From NCBI GenBank assembly GCA_027886185.1, contig WOAB01000760.1, forward strand, positions 806,001 through 870,000: DNA of 64,000 nucleotides, given 5' to 3'. The translations under genes were made by a program, and so were the position numbers. Below are positions 1 to 12,200 of this stretch, one piece after another. Each line of letters begins with the position of its first letter. Position 1 is the first letter of the stretch. The notes under the pieces were generated by a model that was given only the letters and a program-made list of their open reading frames with translations, did no database searches and was not told where the DNA came from. The DNA comes from Rheum nobile. Lineage: Eukaryota > Streptophyta > Magnoliopsida > Caryophyllales > Polygonaceae.

Positions 1-218
1 GAGATATCAGTCATATCCATATATGTGTTTGGTATATGCTTTGATATATGTTGTTTAGTATTGAAGTGTTATTTTGATATCTTTCAGAAAATTGGTATAT
101 TAAATATATCACTCATATCCATATACATCTCTAATACCTTGATATCACTCATACACATATCTTGATATTCATATCGATATCCGATATCTCATATCTTTAG
201 TATCGATACCAAACGAGC
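1..218. repeat. AT-rich GATATC-repeat tract, possible MITE end
   Basis: The stretch is built of short degenerate repeats of the type GATATC/CATATC. It ends near 218 in the motif ACCAAACGAGCC. Read on the minus strand this is GGCTCGTTTGGT, a common terminal phrase of plant MITEs. The other end would lie left of the window, so neither the terminal inverted repeat nor a target-site duplication can be checked. Confidence 0.3.
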
Positions 219-925
219 CTTAAGAGGAGATAAGAGCATACAATGACTTGTGCGGAGAGCAAGTTCTGTCCAATGCGGCGAATGACCAAGTGAATTAGGC
301 GCGAGAAGAAGATGATGACGATCATTTGAACAAGAAGAGTTGGTGTTGTGAAATCCAAGGGGTTATCTCCAAGGAAGATGCCGTTGGACTTGACATGGGA
401 GGAGGAGAATTGACATATTAACCGCCCGCGGTGAACGAAGCCTCTGCTCCATGTTGGACGTGAAGACTGCTCGATTGTTATGTTCATGTTTCTTGACTCT
501 TAACAAGGCAATACTTCTTTCATGAGCCAAAAATGGAGGATTGATCAAATAGCTGCATGCAGAGGAATTAAGCATTTGATACAAGGACTTAGGAAGAGAA
601 GAGGTGGGTGGATGATAATTGAGATAGGGCCTCAATATTTGGAGGTAACCCTTGGAACTTGGGATTGTGTGTTATATTGTACTCCTTGAGATTTCCTATT
701 TTGAGAATAGTTTTTGTGCAGGTAAATTGTGGGTTAGCCAATTTGAATGGTTTAAAGGATTTGTTTTTGTTTTAGGGGATTTAAGGGATTCGTTTTCACT
801 ATTGACATGGAGTTCAACGGATGGATTTGACTCAACCATTGCAAAAAAACGCCATGCTAAAATCTCCCTATATAAATTCAAGCAAATAACTATTTCTCTT
901 TTTCACTATTTCACACCACTCACCC
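219..925. other. Intergenic spacer, no supported gene
   Basis: Open frames here are short, overlap on both strands and look like no protein family. A TATA-like CTATATAAA occurs about 45 bp upstream of the hAT insertion, but no gene follows it once the transposon is removed; the spacer continues at 5033-5183. Confidence 0.5.
918..925. repeat. TSD of the hAT element (left copy)
   Basis: ACTCACCC, identical to 5025-5032 on the other side of the element. Confidence 0.93.
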
Positions 926-3900
926 TAGGGGTGTGCAGATTCGACCCGGACCGGAAAAATGGACCGGACCGGACCGGAGGAATTACGGTCCGGTCCCCGG
1001 TCCACATATTTGCAAAATTCCGGTTCCGGTCCGGTCCGGTCCAAACCCGGCCGGTTTCCGGTCCGGACTGGTTGGACCGGTTTAATTTTATATTACCCCA
1101 ATTACTTTCCACTTTCCAGCTTGAACTTACGGCCGGCCCTACTTTTCTCATTTCTCCTCTTGCACAGTTGCACCAGTTCAGAGCTCCTCTTCTCCTCTTG
1201 CACCATCGCTCTTCTCCTCTTGCACCATCGCTCTTCTCCTCTTGCACCACCGCACCCACCAAGCTCCCCCGGATTGTCGGCTCGTCACCATCGTCGACTT
1301 GTCTCCGTCGTCATCGTTGGCCCTGTTCTCGCACCAAGCAAACTTGTACAAGATCGTTCTCGCACAAGGCGAACACGACCAACATCGCTCCTCTCCTCTT
1401 GCACACCGCACCCACCAAGCTTCGTCGGACTGTCTGCTCGTCACCATCATCGAGTGAGTCATTACACGCGCATCTCCTCTTGCCGGTTTGTCGTCCTCTC
1501 TTATATTAGGATTGGTTTTAAGTTTGATTGTGTTTAATTCATTTGTTAATTAATCTTTTGAATGTCTTAGTTTAGGGGTGTGCAGATTCAAGTAGAACTT
1601 GAAGAGTGAAGCTGCTTATCTTACTTAATTGGCTCTTTTCTTTTTAATTGTAATTAGAACACAAGCTATACTATTAATCATATAAATATATAGGAAATTG
1701 ATGGGCGAGGGTTTGGATTCATGTTCATTGGACGAACTGCAACAACTAGATTATGCAATCACACAATATGCAATCACACATTCACATAATATAGCCAGGG
1801 ATGGATTAATTAAGCCAAGTTATAGGATGGTTGTTATTTAACAGTAAAATATTAGTCAATTGTAGGAAGATATTTCCTGTAGTATAATTAATTTATGTTA
1901 TAAAGATTGAATTTATGAATGGATTAAAGTATCTGACAATTGACTAATATTTTGTTCGTATGAAATTTGGTATTGTCTTACAAACAGAATATGAGTAAAC
2001 AAATTTTCATGGATTTATCCACGAAACATTCATGCAACGTAAGTTGGAGGGGTTATTATATGTTGTCATTGTTATTCTTTTGTTAATTTTAGTCATCCTT
2101 AACTATCTTTGTTTTTCATTAGATGATGCGCTCCGAGTCAAGTAGAGATCCTATTGATTTGGATGAGACTGAGTCCCCTGAAGGATTTGTGGAAGGAAAC
2201 GTAGATGCTGAAAATGTTGTGGAGCCACAAGGTGATTCTACACAAGTAGAAAATCAGAGGAAGCATAAAAGGAAAAGAAAACCAAGGATGGAATATTGGG
2301 CTGACTTTAGCGAGTATGAGGATGAGAAAAAACGACGTAGGGCAAGGTGTAAATTCTGCAAGAAGACCTATGCTTGCGATACAGACAAGAACGGAACCAA
2401 AAATGTGAAGAATCATGCAGCGAGTTGTAAGGAGAATCCAGCAAATCAAGGAAAAGGTAATCAAGCTCAACTTGTCTTTGATGATAGTATGTCAAAAATG
2501 AGAAATTGGGTCTATAATGCACAAGATGTTAGACAAGCTGTGACAGAAATGATAATTAAGGATGAGATGCCATTTAGAGCTGTAGAGAAAGAAGGATTAA
2601 ATCATGCTTTTCATGTTGCTTGCCCTGCATTCAAAATGCCTTCACGCACCACCACTGCACGTGATGTTCTTGTGCTTTTTAAGAAAGAAAAAGAAAAGTT
2701 GAAAGATTTTCTAAGAGTTTCATGTCAAAGGGTGTGCTTGACAACTGATACTTGGACATCTATCCAAACTGAGAATTATATGTGTGTAACTGCTCATTTT
2801 ATTGATGATGACTGGATACTTCAAAAAAGGATTTTGAATTTCTGCCCTATATATAGTCATAAGGGAGAGGCTATTGGTAGGGCACTTGAGGATTGTTCGG
2901 GATATTGGGGTCTGTGTGATAAGCTGCTTACTGTAACTGTTGATAATGCACCAGCCAATGATGTAGCATGTTCTTATCTTAGGGAAATGACAAAAGAACT
3001 TGGTTGTATTGGTCAAGGCAAGTATTTGCACATGAGATGCATGGCACATATCATTAATCTGTTTGTACGAGATGGTTTGAATGTATGTGTTAAATCTGTG
3101 GAGAAAGTCCGAGCTATAGTCAAGTATGTGAGAAGTTCTCCTTCAAGATTACATGCATTCCGACAACAAGTTGATAAATGCAAGATTTCGTGCAAGGCTA
3201 TTTTGATACTAGATGTGCCTACTAGATGGAATTCCACTTATACTATGTTGAATATCGCATTGAAATATAAATCTGCTATTGTTCGAATGAATGTTCCAGT
3301 TATGAAGGAAGAAAAATTGAGTCCTCTTTCTGTTGATGAGTGGAAACATGTTGAAGATCTTTGTCATTTTTTGAAGGAGTTTTTTCATTTGACAAACCGT
3401 GTCTCGGGCTCCTTGTATGTCACCAGTAACTATATGATTTATCACATACTTGCAGCTGTGAATGCACTGAATAAGTTGATTTTAAGCATAGACTCTACTT
3501 TGCAATCTGTGGCAATTCAGATGAAAAAGAAGTGTGACAAGTATTGGGGTTCTCTTGGGAAAATGAATATGTTGATGTTTGTGGCTGCCATTTTGGATCC
3601 TTCTTTGAAATTTGGGGGTGTGAAAGTTGCTATTAGTGGTATTTTTGGGCAAGCAGACTTAGATGAGAAGGAAAAGATTGTCAAGGATTTTGCCTATGAT
3701 CTGTTTGATCAATATAGGAATACTTATGCTCCTTTGAGAAGTGTAAGTGAGGGCTCAATCTCACGTCCATCTGTTGTGGAGGAGGAGGATGAAAATATAG
3801 CCTGGATAACTACATTGACTGAGCAAGTAACAAGAGAAACGTCAAACCTTCAGGGGAATTCAAGATCTGAGTTTGATTCGTATTTACTTGAAGTGAAAGG

Positions 3901-5024
3901 TCAACATGAAGAGAAGGATGTTTTGAAATGGTGGAAACTCAATGGTCCTAGATATTCCATTCTTAAACACATGGCTCGTGATGTCCTAGCTATACCGATT
4001 TCTACCGTTGCATCTGAATCTGCATTTAGTACTGGAGGACGAACACTTGATCAATACAGAGCCAGCTTGTTACCTTCGGTATGTATATTATTATATCACT
4101 TACGAATAATACTTTTTAATATTCATATGATTGTATTTCTTTTACTAATATAATCTATTTATATGTTATCCGTTTATAAGACGGTACAAGCACTTATATG
4201 TACTCAAGATTGGTTACGCACAAGGTCGAAAAAGAGCAAGTGTGAAGAAGATGATACCATAGAGGAGGTTGAAATTATTCAAGAAGGTACATGTTGATTT
4301 ATGTTGTTTAATTTCTGTAGTATTGTATTTATCTCATTATTTGTTTTGACACATTTGATATAACATCATTCAGATATGGAGAACAATTGTCCAAATGATC
4401 TCCTTGATGGTGTGTTTTTTGTAGGGTCTTGATAGAAAGGTATTAAATTATATTGTGTGTGTTGTTATTGAAGCGGTAAATGATGAACAATTGCTTATAA
4501 TGTTTTTTTATATACTTTACAGGTTGTTCTTGTTTAATCAAAGACTTCAAGTGGCATGGTTGATGGTTTTTTTTGTTTGAGACATAGAGTCTGTTTTTTG
4601 GCAACTATTTAAAGGGTTGTTTAGTGGTATAATGTAGCAATGTTGCTACTTTTTGATATTGCAAAAAACCAAAAACCATTATTGCAAATGTTATGTCTAT
4701 GCAGACTACAGTGAAGTGTTATGTCTATGTACTATGTAGTGAAGCCAAAAACTATTATAATCAAAGACTTATGCAGTGAAGTTGAAGTGTAAAAATATCA
4801 TGTCTATGCATCCGGTCCATTGCGGTTCGGACCGGACCGGACCGGAGCGTCTCCAAATGCTTTAAATAAGCTAATTCCGGTCCATTGCGGTCCTGGACCG
4901 GACCGGACCGGAACCGGACCGGACTGGACCGGATAGCACCGGTCCGATCTCCGGTCCATACTTTGAAAAAATTCCGGACCGGAAATTTCGGTCCGGTCCG
5001 GTCTGGACCGTTTGCACACCCCTA
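926..5024 (+). mobile_element. hAT-superfamily DNA transposon (BED-type), near complete
   Basis: The 12-bp terminal inverted repeats TAGGGGTGTGCA (926-937) and TGCACACCCCTA (5013-5024) match exactly. They are flanked by a perfect 8-bp target-site duplication ACTCACCC (918-925 and 5025-5032), the size expected for hAT. Both ends carry dense GGTCCGG/CCGGACC subterminal repeats (about 946-1080 and 4808-5010), typical transposase-binding arrays. One transposase gene lies inside. The region 1090-1530 is pyrimidine rich and holds a short tandem repeat of the type CTCCTCTTGCACCATCG (about 1190-1250). Confidence 0.93.
2123..4432 (+). CDS. hAT transposase, ZBED/RICESLEEPER type
   Basis: Cut-and-paste transposase of the BED-zinc-finger hAT group, expected to act in the nucleus on the element's own ends. 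I model three exons: 2123-4078, 4181-4286 and 4374-4432 (stop TGA 4430-4432). The introns have GT/AG ends and the phases close. The protein has a basic, acidic-flanked N-terminus, a BED zinc finger at about residues 55-95 (CKFC, then an H and a C), and an RNase-H-like core. That core holds the TTDTWTS segment, a VTVDNA motif, a CMAHIINL motif and the PTRWNST motif. The C-terminal hAT dimerisation region (VLAIPISTVASESAFSTGGR) runs into exon 2, which supplies the family's VQALICTQDWL ending. The first exon has no internal stop over 652 codons, so the copy may be young. ATG 2123 follows a TTCATTAG acceptor-like sequence, so a 5' UTR intron is possible. Confidence 0.88.
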
Positions 5025-5032
5025 ACTCACCC
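5025..5032. repeat. TSD of the hAT element (right copy)
   Basis: ACTCACCC, identical to 918-925. Confidence 0.93.
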
Positions 5033-5183
5033 ACTTTTTTCACAACTATCTATTTACAACGATTGATGCTGAAAATTATATTAAATAAATATATACTTTA
5101 TAAAAAACAACTTCTAATTTGAAAATTAAAATATATTTCTAATATATACTTTATCATTATATTCATTGTATATTTTAATAATT
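5033..5183. other. AT-rich spacer between hAT and MULE
   Basis: AT-rich sequence without genes, continuous with 838-925 before the hAT inserted. Confidence 0.5.
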
Positions 5184-5219
5184 CTATTTAACGCACGGGT
5201 GAAATTGCTATTTCACGCC
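5184..5219 (+). repeat. MULE left terminal inverted repeat
   Basis: Imperfect match to the reverse complement of the right end once the inserted hAT is removed. It contains a hairpin, CGGGTGAAAT against ATTTCACGCCCG (about 5196-5220). Confidence 0.65.
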
Positions 5220-5345
5220 CGTTTCGTCCGTGACGAATCATTTGCATTCGTCCGTGATGGACCAAAGTGATTCGTACGTGACGGATGGGGATGCAGTTGG
5301 TCCGTGACGGATGGATGATATTGGTCTGTGACGGACGAGGTAAAC
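5220..5345. repeat. Cluster 1 of the TCCGTGACGGA-like motif (MULE left subterminal)
   Basis: Five copies of a quasi-palindromic motif (TCCGTGACGAA, TCCGTGATGGA, TCGTACGTGACGGA, TCCGTGACGGA, TCTGTGACGGA) occur within about 120 bp. The same motif recurs at 36050-36190, 37864-37925 and 40083-40340, all MULE sequence. Confidence 0.7.
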
Positions 5346-5506
5346 AATCAGAAAATTGAACAATTGTCCCCACCTAACAACATTAACTACCCCGTCATAT
5401 CGTATCAATATTACGACCAAAATTAAACCTTAAACCTCTCAATCACTCTTCCCTTTCCATCCCACAACACTTCTTCCATTCTCTTCCATTACTTTGGTTC
5501 TTTTTC

Positions 5507-5578
5507 ATGGCAAATGAAGATGATTTTTCCAACTTCAATGGTGGAGAAGATGTTTCAAGGGGTTATCATTACAATGAG
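5507..5578 (+). pseudogene. MULE transposase gene, exon 1
   Basis: ATG 5507 opens a 24-codon acidic exon (starts MANEDDF). It joins in frame to exon 2 at 36253 if the exon ends at 5578. The expected donor there reads ATATGT instead of GTATGT, which fits a G-to-A mutation. The intron then runs 5579-36252 and contains the whole 30-kb nest of gypsy element A. Confidence 0.5.
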
Positions 5579-5711
5579 ATATGTTTTTTAAGCTTTTACT
5601 TTACATGTTAGTAGAAGTTAAGAATTTTATGGTTCTTTCTTGTGAATGTATATGTTTGAGTTATTCTTTAGGAAAAAAACACTTTCTTAAGGTAATTTCA
5701 ATAGTTGTTAC

Positions 5712-6366
5712 TGTTTTGGGGTGAAAAGATCAGTCGACCTAAATCGCCTTAGACGGGGTAACGAGTCGATCGGATAATACAAAACAAATCCAAACCAAAT
5801 AGACAATCAACCACGTAAAGAATAGATGCAAAATAGTAGTATGGTATATTGATCAATTGATGATAGAATCAAATCGATGTACAACTTATCCTTGAAGAAT
5901 AAGGGATCGAGTCCTGTTCGACAGGCGGTTTCGATGATTCGACCGGCTATGATCGGGTAGTATCCCAGGGGGCTTGAGTGAGAGTGGATATGCTGGTAAG
6001 CTTTTTTTAGAGCTAAGTGAGTGAATACTGCTTGTAGACGTGTTGTGTGTCGATCGTTTCTTCGTGATCTATTTATGGTATCTTCCTCTTTCGTCCGTTA
6101 CTTATCTTCGTAATATCCTCCATTCATTCTATGCATGATCTTCGGGATCCCTCTTGAATGTTATCATAATCTTCGTGTTTAATTTTGTTACCTTTTGCCG
6201 TTGATCAGGCAATTAATGCCCTGGGCGAAATCTTCGGAGTTGGTCGGATCCCACACGTCTGAGGAGTGTCCAACGCTTCCTTCTAGTTTCTTTTGGCCTT
6301 CGACTTTGCTTGGATCTTGGCCCAATTTGCTTGCACCGATCCCTTTAGAGTATGTTGGGCCCAACA
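5712..6366 (-). repeat. Element A 3' LTR (left)
   Basis: 655 bp, TGTTTTGGGG to GGGCCCAACA on the plus strand, the same length as the right copy. On the coding strand a polypurine tract AACTTGGGGCTAT (plus 6367-6379) lies immediately upstream. Confidence 0.94.
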
Positions 6367-6379
6367 ATAGCCCCAAGTT
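6367..6379 (-). other. Element A polypurine tract
   Basis: AACTTGGGGCTAT on the minus strand abuts the 3' LTR. The same tract precedes the 3' LTRs of B (13893-13905) and C (28168-28180). Confidence 0.75.
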
Positions 6380-6651
6380 GTTTTTGGCTCAAGGCAGCTG
6401 CGAGATGGAGTCCAAACAACTTTCCTTCCACACGATCTCCACCCTCCGATCTGGGCGCGACAGGCGAGGGCTACGTGGCGATAATCCCGCTGCACAATGG
6501 GACATCTCTGCGACCTGTCGGTTCCCTCCATAAATCTGAATTAAGTTCTAACGGTTTGGTTTCATCTTCTTCCCTTGCTCTCTAATCTGGTAGGCTTCTT
6601 TAGGTTTCTCAAAAAATTGATTTTCGATTTCCTCCTCTTTCTGTTCTGGAA

Positions 6652-8545
6652 ATGGTTTCCAGCGAGTCTTTCGAGTCATCGGCTACTCACTCGAACTCGA
6701 GCAAGAATGAGCCCCCCCCCCCCTTTCCTTTTGAAGGAGGCTAACGCTCTGACGGGGACGCTGACGGAGGCGGAGTTGGAGCAGATCCTCCAAGTCGGAG
6801 GCTTTCCTCCTGAGGTGGTCGCGAGGTTGCCGCATCCGGACGAGAGAGCTGACGCTCGCTATGAGGGATGGGTTTGTTTCTATGCCTACCCATTTCGGAT
6901 AGGTCATACATTTCCGTTTTCCTCTCTTGTCAAGAATTTTTTAGCAACATTGGCGCTTGCGCCGTGTCAGGTCATTCCGCAAGCGTGGCGAATCCTTAGG
7001 GTTTTAGATTTGTTGAATCTTCAGTCTGGGGCCGGTTTTAACTTCGACGCCTTGTGGTACAATTACTCTCTGGGGTCGAAGAGTTCTTCTCGTGTCCAGT
7101 TGCGTATCCGTCCGGGTCGAAAGCCCTTGGTGTTTAACCTAGATGTAAACGACCGTGGATAGGGGTCGAAGTTCTTCTTCGTCGAGCGTTCGTCTCTGGA
7201 GAAGGGGGGTGAGTGTTCGTTTCTGTTGTCGGAGTGGCGAGTTGAGAGTACGTATTCGACTTCTCTTTGCCCATTTTTATGTGTTTTAACCCTTTGCTTA
7301 ACTCTTCTTTTTTGTAGTCCCTGAAGCTGAAGAGTTGGAAGTGGACGCTCAGTCGGAGGGTCTGTCAAAAATTATCCTCAGCATCCCCGCGTCGGAGCGG
7401 AAATTCATAAACGTCAACATGTTGTCGGTCTCCTCCACTACTCAGGACGTTATGTGTAAGTTTTTATTCGACTCATGTATTTTTTCCATCGTGTGCTTGT
7501 GTCTTACGTTTTGTCTATCGTGTCAGCGTCCCCAATTGGTCGGTCAAGTGCCCGTTTGAAGGGAGTGTCCGGGAAATGTCTGATAGAGCAAAGGCTGGCG
7601 GCGGCCAGGGCCTCGTCGAGTAAATCGACGCCGGCGGAGTCGTCGCTTCCAGCCAAAGTTGGCTCGAAAAGGAAGGCATGTGTTTCTTCTGGCGATGTGA
7701 AGGTTGTGGATACTTCAAAGAAGAAGGTGACGGTCGCTCGTGGAGTCGAGAATATCGACTCGGTCGATCGATCGATCGCCGATATTTTTCATGCTCAGGA
7801 CTCGACTATGAAGTCTGAAGTCGATGGCGTATCTCCCTTGGATTGTATTGGCGAAGCGGGGTGCTCTGCGTGGAAGGTAAATCGTCTTGTCGGATCTCAA
7901 GTTTATATGTTTTCTTCCTCATAATCCGGTTGGTTTTTGATTGTTTCGATCTTGTCTTTCTTTTTCTAGACTTTTCAGTTTCTCTTGGGCGCGTATTCTG
8001 GAGTCAAAGATATGGTCGCTAAGGCCGAGGACAGGGCTGCTAGGTCAGAGTCCGACCTGGCGTCTTTGAAGACCAAGGTGGAAGGAGCCGATAACCGCTT
8101 TATGGACGCTGAACGCCGCTTCGCTAGGAAGCTGAAGAGTTGCCAAGATGACTTAAATGTTTGTCGGAGGGAGCTCAGCGAGAGCCAGACAAGTGTTGAA
8201 GAGAAGGTGAAGCAGGCTATGATCGAGGTTGGTCGGGTCGCAGGCAACATAGGCGCTTTTTACGCGTTGAAGTCGTGTGTCGAGATGATCGAGGAGTTTG
8301 AAGAGGGAAAGCAGGAGACCTGAGATTTGAAGGCAGAGAAGGAGGCCATGGATACCCTGTTTCCAAAGGGGAATCCTGGTTCAGAGCTGTTCCAGTTGGC
8401 TGGCGTCGGAGAAGAATCTCTAGACGGAAGTGCCGGTGAAGACGAGGTCCATTCTGGCGACACTGTGTCGATCGAGCCCCAGCCTTTCTCCGACATGGCC
8501 CCTGCTGAAGGTAACGCTGTGACCCCTGACTTTTTTCGTAAATGA
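6652..8545 (+). pseudogene. Element A antisense gene (aORF): Transposase_28-like domain plus coiled coil
   Basis: Runs opposite to gag-pol, starting beside the 3' LTR. Four exons are visible from conserved GT/AG sites: about 6652-7247, 7318-7451, from the CAG near 7528 to 7876, and from the TAG near 7970 to 8545. Exon 1 carries the plant putative gypsy-type transposon domain (Pfam Transposase_28), with LEQILQVGGFPPE, LPHPDERADARYEGWVCFY and LALAPCQV. The last exon is a long heptad-rich coiled coil followed by an acidic tail. This copy is broken: a poly-C run at about 6715-6724 shifts the frame, TGG became TAG at 7159-7162, and there is a stop at 8321-8323. The function of these proteins is unknown. 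The family is known as additional ORFs of Tat elements. Confidence 0.72.
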
Positions 8546-9243
8546 CTTGTGATCCCACCTGCGTGTGGGTAGAATGTTTTTCGGTTTGACGACCCGTCCA
8601 CCATCGCTGGTCGCAGAATGTGTTTGTGGATAATTGAAGTCCTACGTGTGTGTAGGCATACAATATGTTTTGGCGACCCGTCCACCATCATGGGTCGCAT
8701 GGATGTAAAAAAAGGTTAGACTTTTATTGACGTAATTTGTTTTACAAAGGGTCAAACTTGTTTCGTGTTCGTGTGTTTTGTCGGATTCTTCTAGAGAAGA
8801 TAGTCGTTGATGCCTTTGATTTGTGTGTCGGGTTTGTCCGTGTGCTCCGTCGAGTAGGCCGCATTGTGTAAAGAAGGAGGCCTACAAATGTATATGTTTA
8901 TGTTTAGTCATGACTTAGTTTTATGTCGAGGAGGAAAGCAATATGTCTTTATTGCGTAGATGTAATAAGGTGTTTTGACCTTATGTATTGTATAAGGCAG
9001 GCGGTGTGCCGACGTGCCTTTGGTATTCATCTCCCCGTGTTCCGATCGATCGTGTAAATGTAGTGTAAGCGCTTTTTGTTTGTCACTGGATCCAGCATGT
9101 ATGTTGATGTCATCCTGTAATTAGGTTTGCAAGGAAAACATCCTTACTAGATGTGAGTGCTCAGGTTTATGAAATAAAATTGAGTTTGTAACATCGAATA
9201 GCATATGACAAGTGAAAGAATGTTAGTGCCTTACTTTGCTAGT
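8546..9243. other. Element A convergent 3' region with two hairpins
   Basis: Non-coding gap between the end of the antisense gene and the end of pol. It holds two hairpins: CGACC...GGTCG at 8590-8613 and GCGACCC...GGGTCGC at 8673-8698. Equivalent hairpins occur in element C at 25792-25817 and 25881-25904. The rest is AT-rich and shows nothing recognisable. Confidence 0.6.
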
Positions 9244-12200
9244 CTAGAAGTGATATAGCTTCAGATGTATTGCGTTCCAACTTCTTGGGATCGGTCGTCC
9301 GTCTTTATCCTCCAGTTGGTACGCTCCCTGTCTGACCACTTCCTTGATGAGATAGGGTCCTTCCTACTGAGGCACGAGCTTTCCGTCGGTCGGATTCTTG
9401 GTGTTCTGGAACGTTTTTCGAAGGACCCAGTCGCCAACTTTGAAGACTTTGGCTCAAACATTTTTGTTGTAACTTCTTGCGACTTGTTGTTGGAACTTGA
9501 CCATTCTAATTCTGACTCTTTCCCTAGTCTTATCCACCGTGTCCAAGTTGTGCGCTAGCTCGACGTCGTTTTGTTCATTCGCCTGGAGACTGTAACGGGC
9601 TGTCGGAACCAGTAATTCGGCGGGAATGACCGCTTTACTTCCGTAGACGAGTGAGAATGGTGATTGTCCAGTCGCATTCTTTGGGGTGGTCCTGTCGGAC
9701 TAGAGGATGAGAGGGAGTTCGTCTGCCCATTTTCCTTTAGCCCCTGTGAGGCGTTTCTTGAGGTTATTGATGATGATTTTGTTGCTAGACTCGGCTTGTC
9801 CGTTAGATTGTGGATATCGAGGAATGGATGTGACCAGTCTGATGTTCCACTGGTCGCAAAAGGCTCGAGTCTTATGACTGATGAATTGGGAGCCATTGTC
9901 GCACACGATTTCTGATAGGACGCCAAATCTGCACAAGATATTGCATTTTATAAACGAAATGACGTGTTGATCTTTTACCTCTCGGTAGGCTTCAGCTTCG
10001 ATCCATTTGGAAAAATAGTCTGTCATGGCAAGGAAGAAGACTCGTTGACCTGACGCATGTGGGAGTTTTTCTACGATGTCCATCCCCCATCTCATGAAGG
10101 GCCAAGGTGCCAGAGTCGGATAGAGGAGTTCTGAGGGTTGATGAGGAACGGGTGCGTGTCGTTGGCAGGCATCACACTTCCTAGTGTACTCCATCACGTC
10201 TCTATTCATTGTGGGCCAGTAGTATCCGGTTCGCAAGGCTTTTTCTGAGAGGCTTCGTCCTCCGGTGTGGTTTCCACATTCTCCTTCATGTAATGATTGT
10301 AAGATGCGTTTGACTTCTAGAGTCTTGAGGCATCGGAGGAGTATCCCTGTGACAGATCTTTTGAACAAGACGTCACTTATAATATCGAAGGAAAGAGCTC
10401 ATACCTTTAGCCTTTTTGCTTCCGTTTTGTCGTTGGGTAGGATGCCGTCTTTTAGCCATTTGATGTAAGGTAACGTCCAGTCGTTATGATCGTTGACGAT
10501 GTCTTCTTCTGGTCGGTCGCCTATCGCCAACGTGACAAGTTCTTCCAATGGTGTACTTACATCCTTGGGTGTTCTTGGAACAGTTGGTGTTGTGATGTGC
10601 GTCAGTGGGATGTTTGGGAATTCCGTTGGGTCCAAGACGGACCCCAAGTTGGCTAGTGAGTCAGCCTGAGCGTTGAGATCTCTGGGAACTTGCCTGATGT
10701 CGAACGTTTGGAATTGGTCGATTAGCTTCTTGGCCACGTCCAGATAAGCTATCATTATGTCGTCCTTGGCGTTGTACGACCCTTGTATTTGATTTACGAC
10801 CAAAAGGGAGTCGCATATGACTTCGATTTCTCGGACTCCTAGGTCGAGTGCCAGAATGAGCCCAAATATAAGTGCTTTGTATTCAGCTTCATTGTTGGTC
10901 GTGTCCCATTCGCATCTTACAGTCTGGGCTATCTTGTCCCCTTGTGGCGATTTCAGCACGACCCCTAGCCCCGATCCTCTAGCGTTCGACGCACCATCAG
11001 TGTGGAGCTCCCATTTACATGTTTCCTCCGTCGCGAGTAACTGTGTTGCTTCTTTGGCGGCTTCTTGTTCTAGGGTCGGGCTGAAGTCTTCCACAAAGTC
11101 AGCCAAGGCTTGCGACTTGATCGCCGTCCTGGGCTCGTATTCGATGTCGTAGCCGCTGAGGTGTATGACCCATTTGGCCATTCATCATGTGAACTCGGGT
11201 TTCCTCATGATTGCTCTCATGGGATGGTTAGTGCGTACAATAATAGTATGAGATTCGAAATATGGTTTGAGTTTATTCGATGCCATTACCAGTGATAGGA
11301 CAAGTTTTTCCAATGACGAGTAACTTGTCTCCGTTGGCAGTAACGTTCGACTGACGTAGTAGATTGGCGATTGCTTGCCATCTTCTTCTCTGACCAGTAC
11401 TGCGCTCATGGCGGACTCCGATACTGCTAGGTATAGCAATAATGGCTCATCGTCGTTGGGTTTGGTTAACAACAGGGGATTGGCCAGGTATTTCTTCAAA
11501 TCCTGGAACGCGACTTCATGTTCTTCTGTCCATTGAAATGACTTGTTCTTCTTGAGAGCGTCGTGAAAGGGTTTTCACTTGTCGGACGACTTCGAGATGA
11601 ATCTGTTCAGAGCTGCTATCCGACCTGTCAGCTTTTATACGTCCTTGACGCATCGAGGGGATCGGAGGTTGATGAGGGCCTTGACTTGTTCCGGATTGGC
11701 TTCTATTCCTCTTTGTGTCACCATGTACCCCAAGAATTTTCCTGACGACACCCCGAAAGAGCATTTCATAGGATTTAATTTCATGTTATATCTTTTTAGT
11801 ACCTCGAAGCTGTCGCGGAGGTGATCGATGTGGTCCTTTTTTCTTTTTTGATTTGACCAGCATGTCGTCTATGTAGACTTCCATTATGTCCCCAATCTGA
11901 TCTTTGAACATCTTGTTGACTAGTCGTTGATAAGTAGCCCCTGCATTTTTTAGTCCGAAGGGCATTACTTTGTAACAATAGATACCTTGGCTTGTGACGA
12001 ATGTTGTTTTCTCTTAGTCTTCCGGTTCCATGAGGATCTGATTGTAGCCACTGAACGCGTCCATGAAGGATAGCATTTCGTGCCATGTCATCGCGTCGAC
12101 CATGGCATCGATATGAGGGAGTGGGAAGGAGTCCTTGGGACAAGCCTTGTTAAGGTCGGTGAAGTCGATGCAGACTCTCCATTTGTCGTTTTTCTTTTGG

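Noticed and set aside
197..635. Minus-strand frames of about 90 codons
   Set aside because: Overlapping on several frames, no recognisable domain, no supporting splice or promoter structure.
652..1509. 285-codon open frame spanning the left hAT border
   Set aside because: It crosses the transposon's target-site duplication and inverted repeat and runs through GGTCCGG and pyrimidine repeats. Composition alone explains it.
9555..9926. Frames antisense or out of frame to integrase, recurring in A, B and C (also 16716-17135 and 24570-24887)
   Set aside because: They recur because integrase is conserved. They show no domain of their own, unlike the spliced antisense gene elsewhere in the elements.
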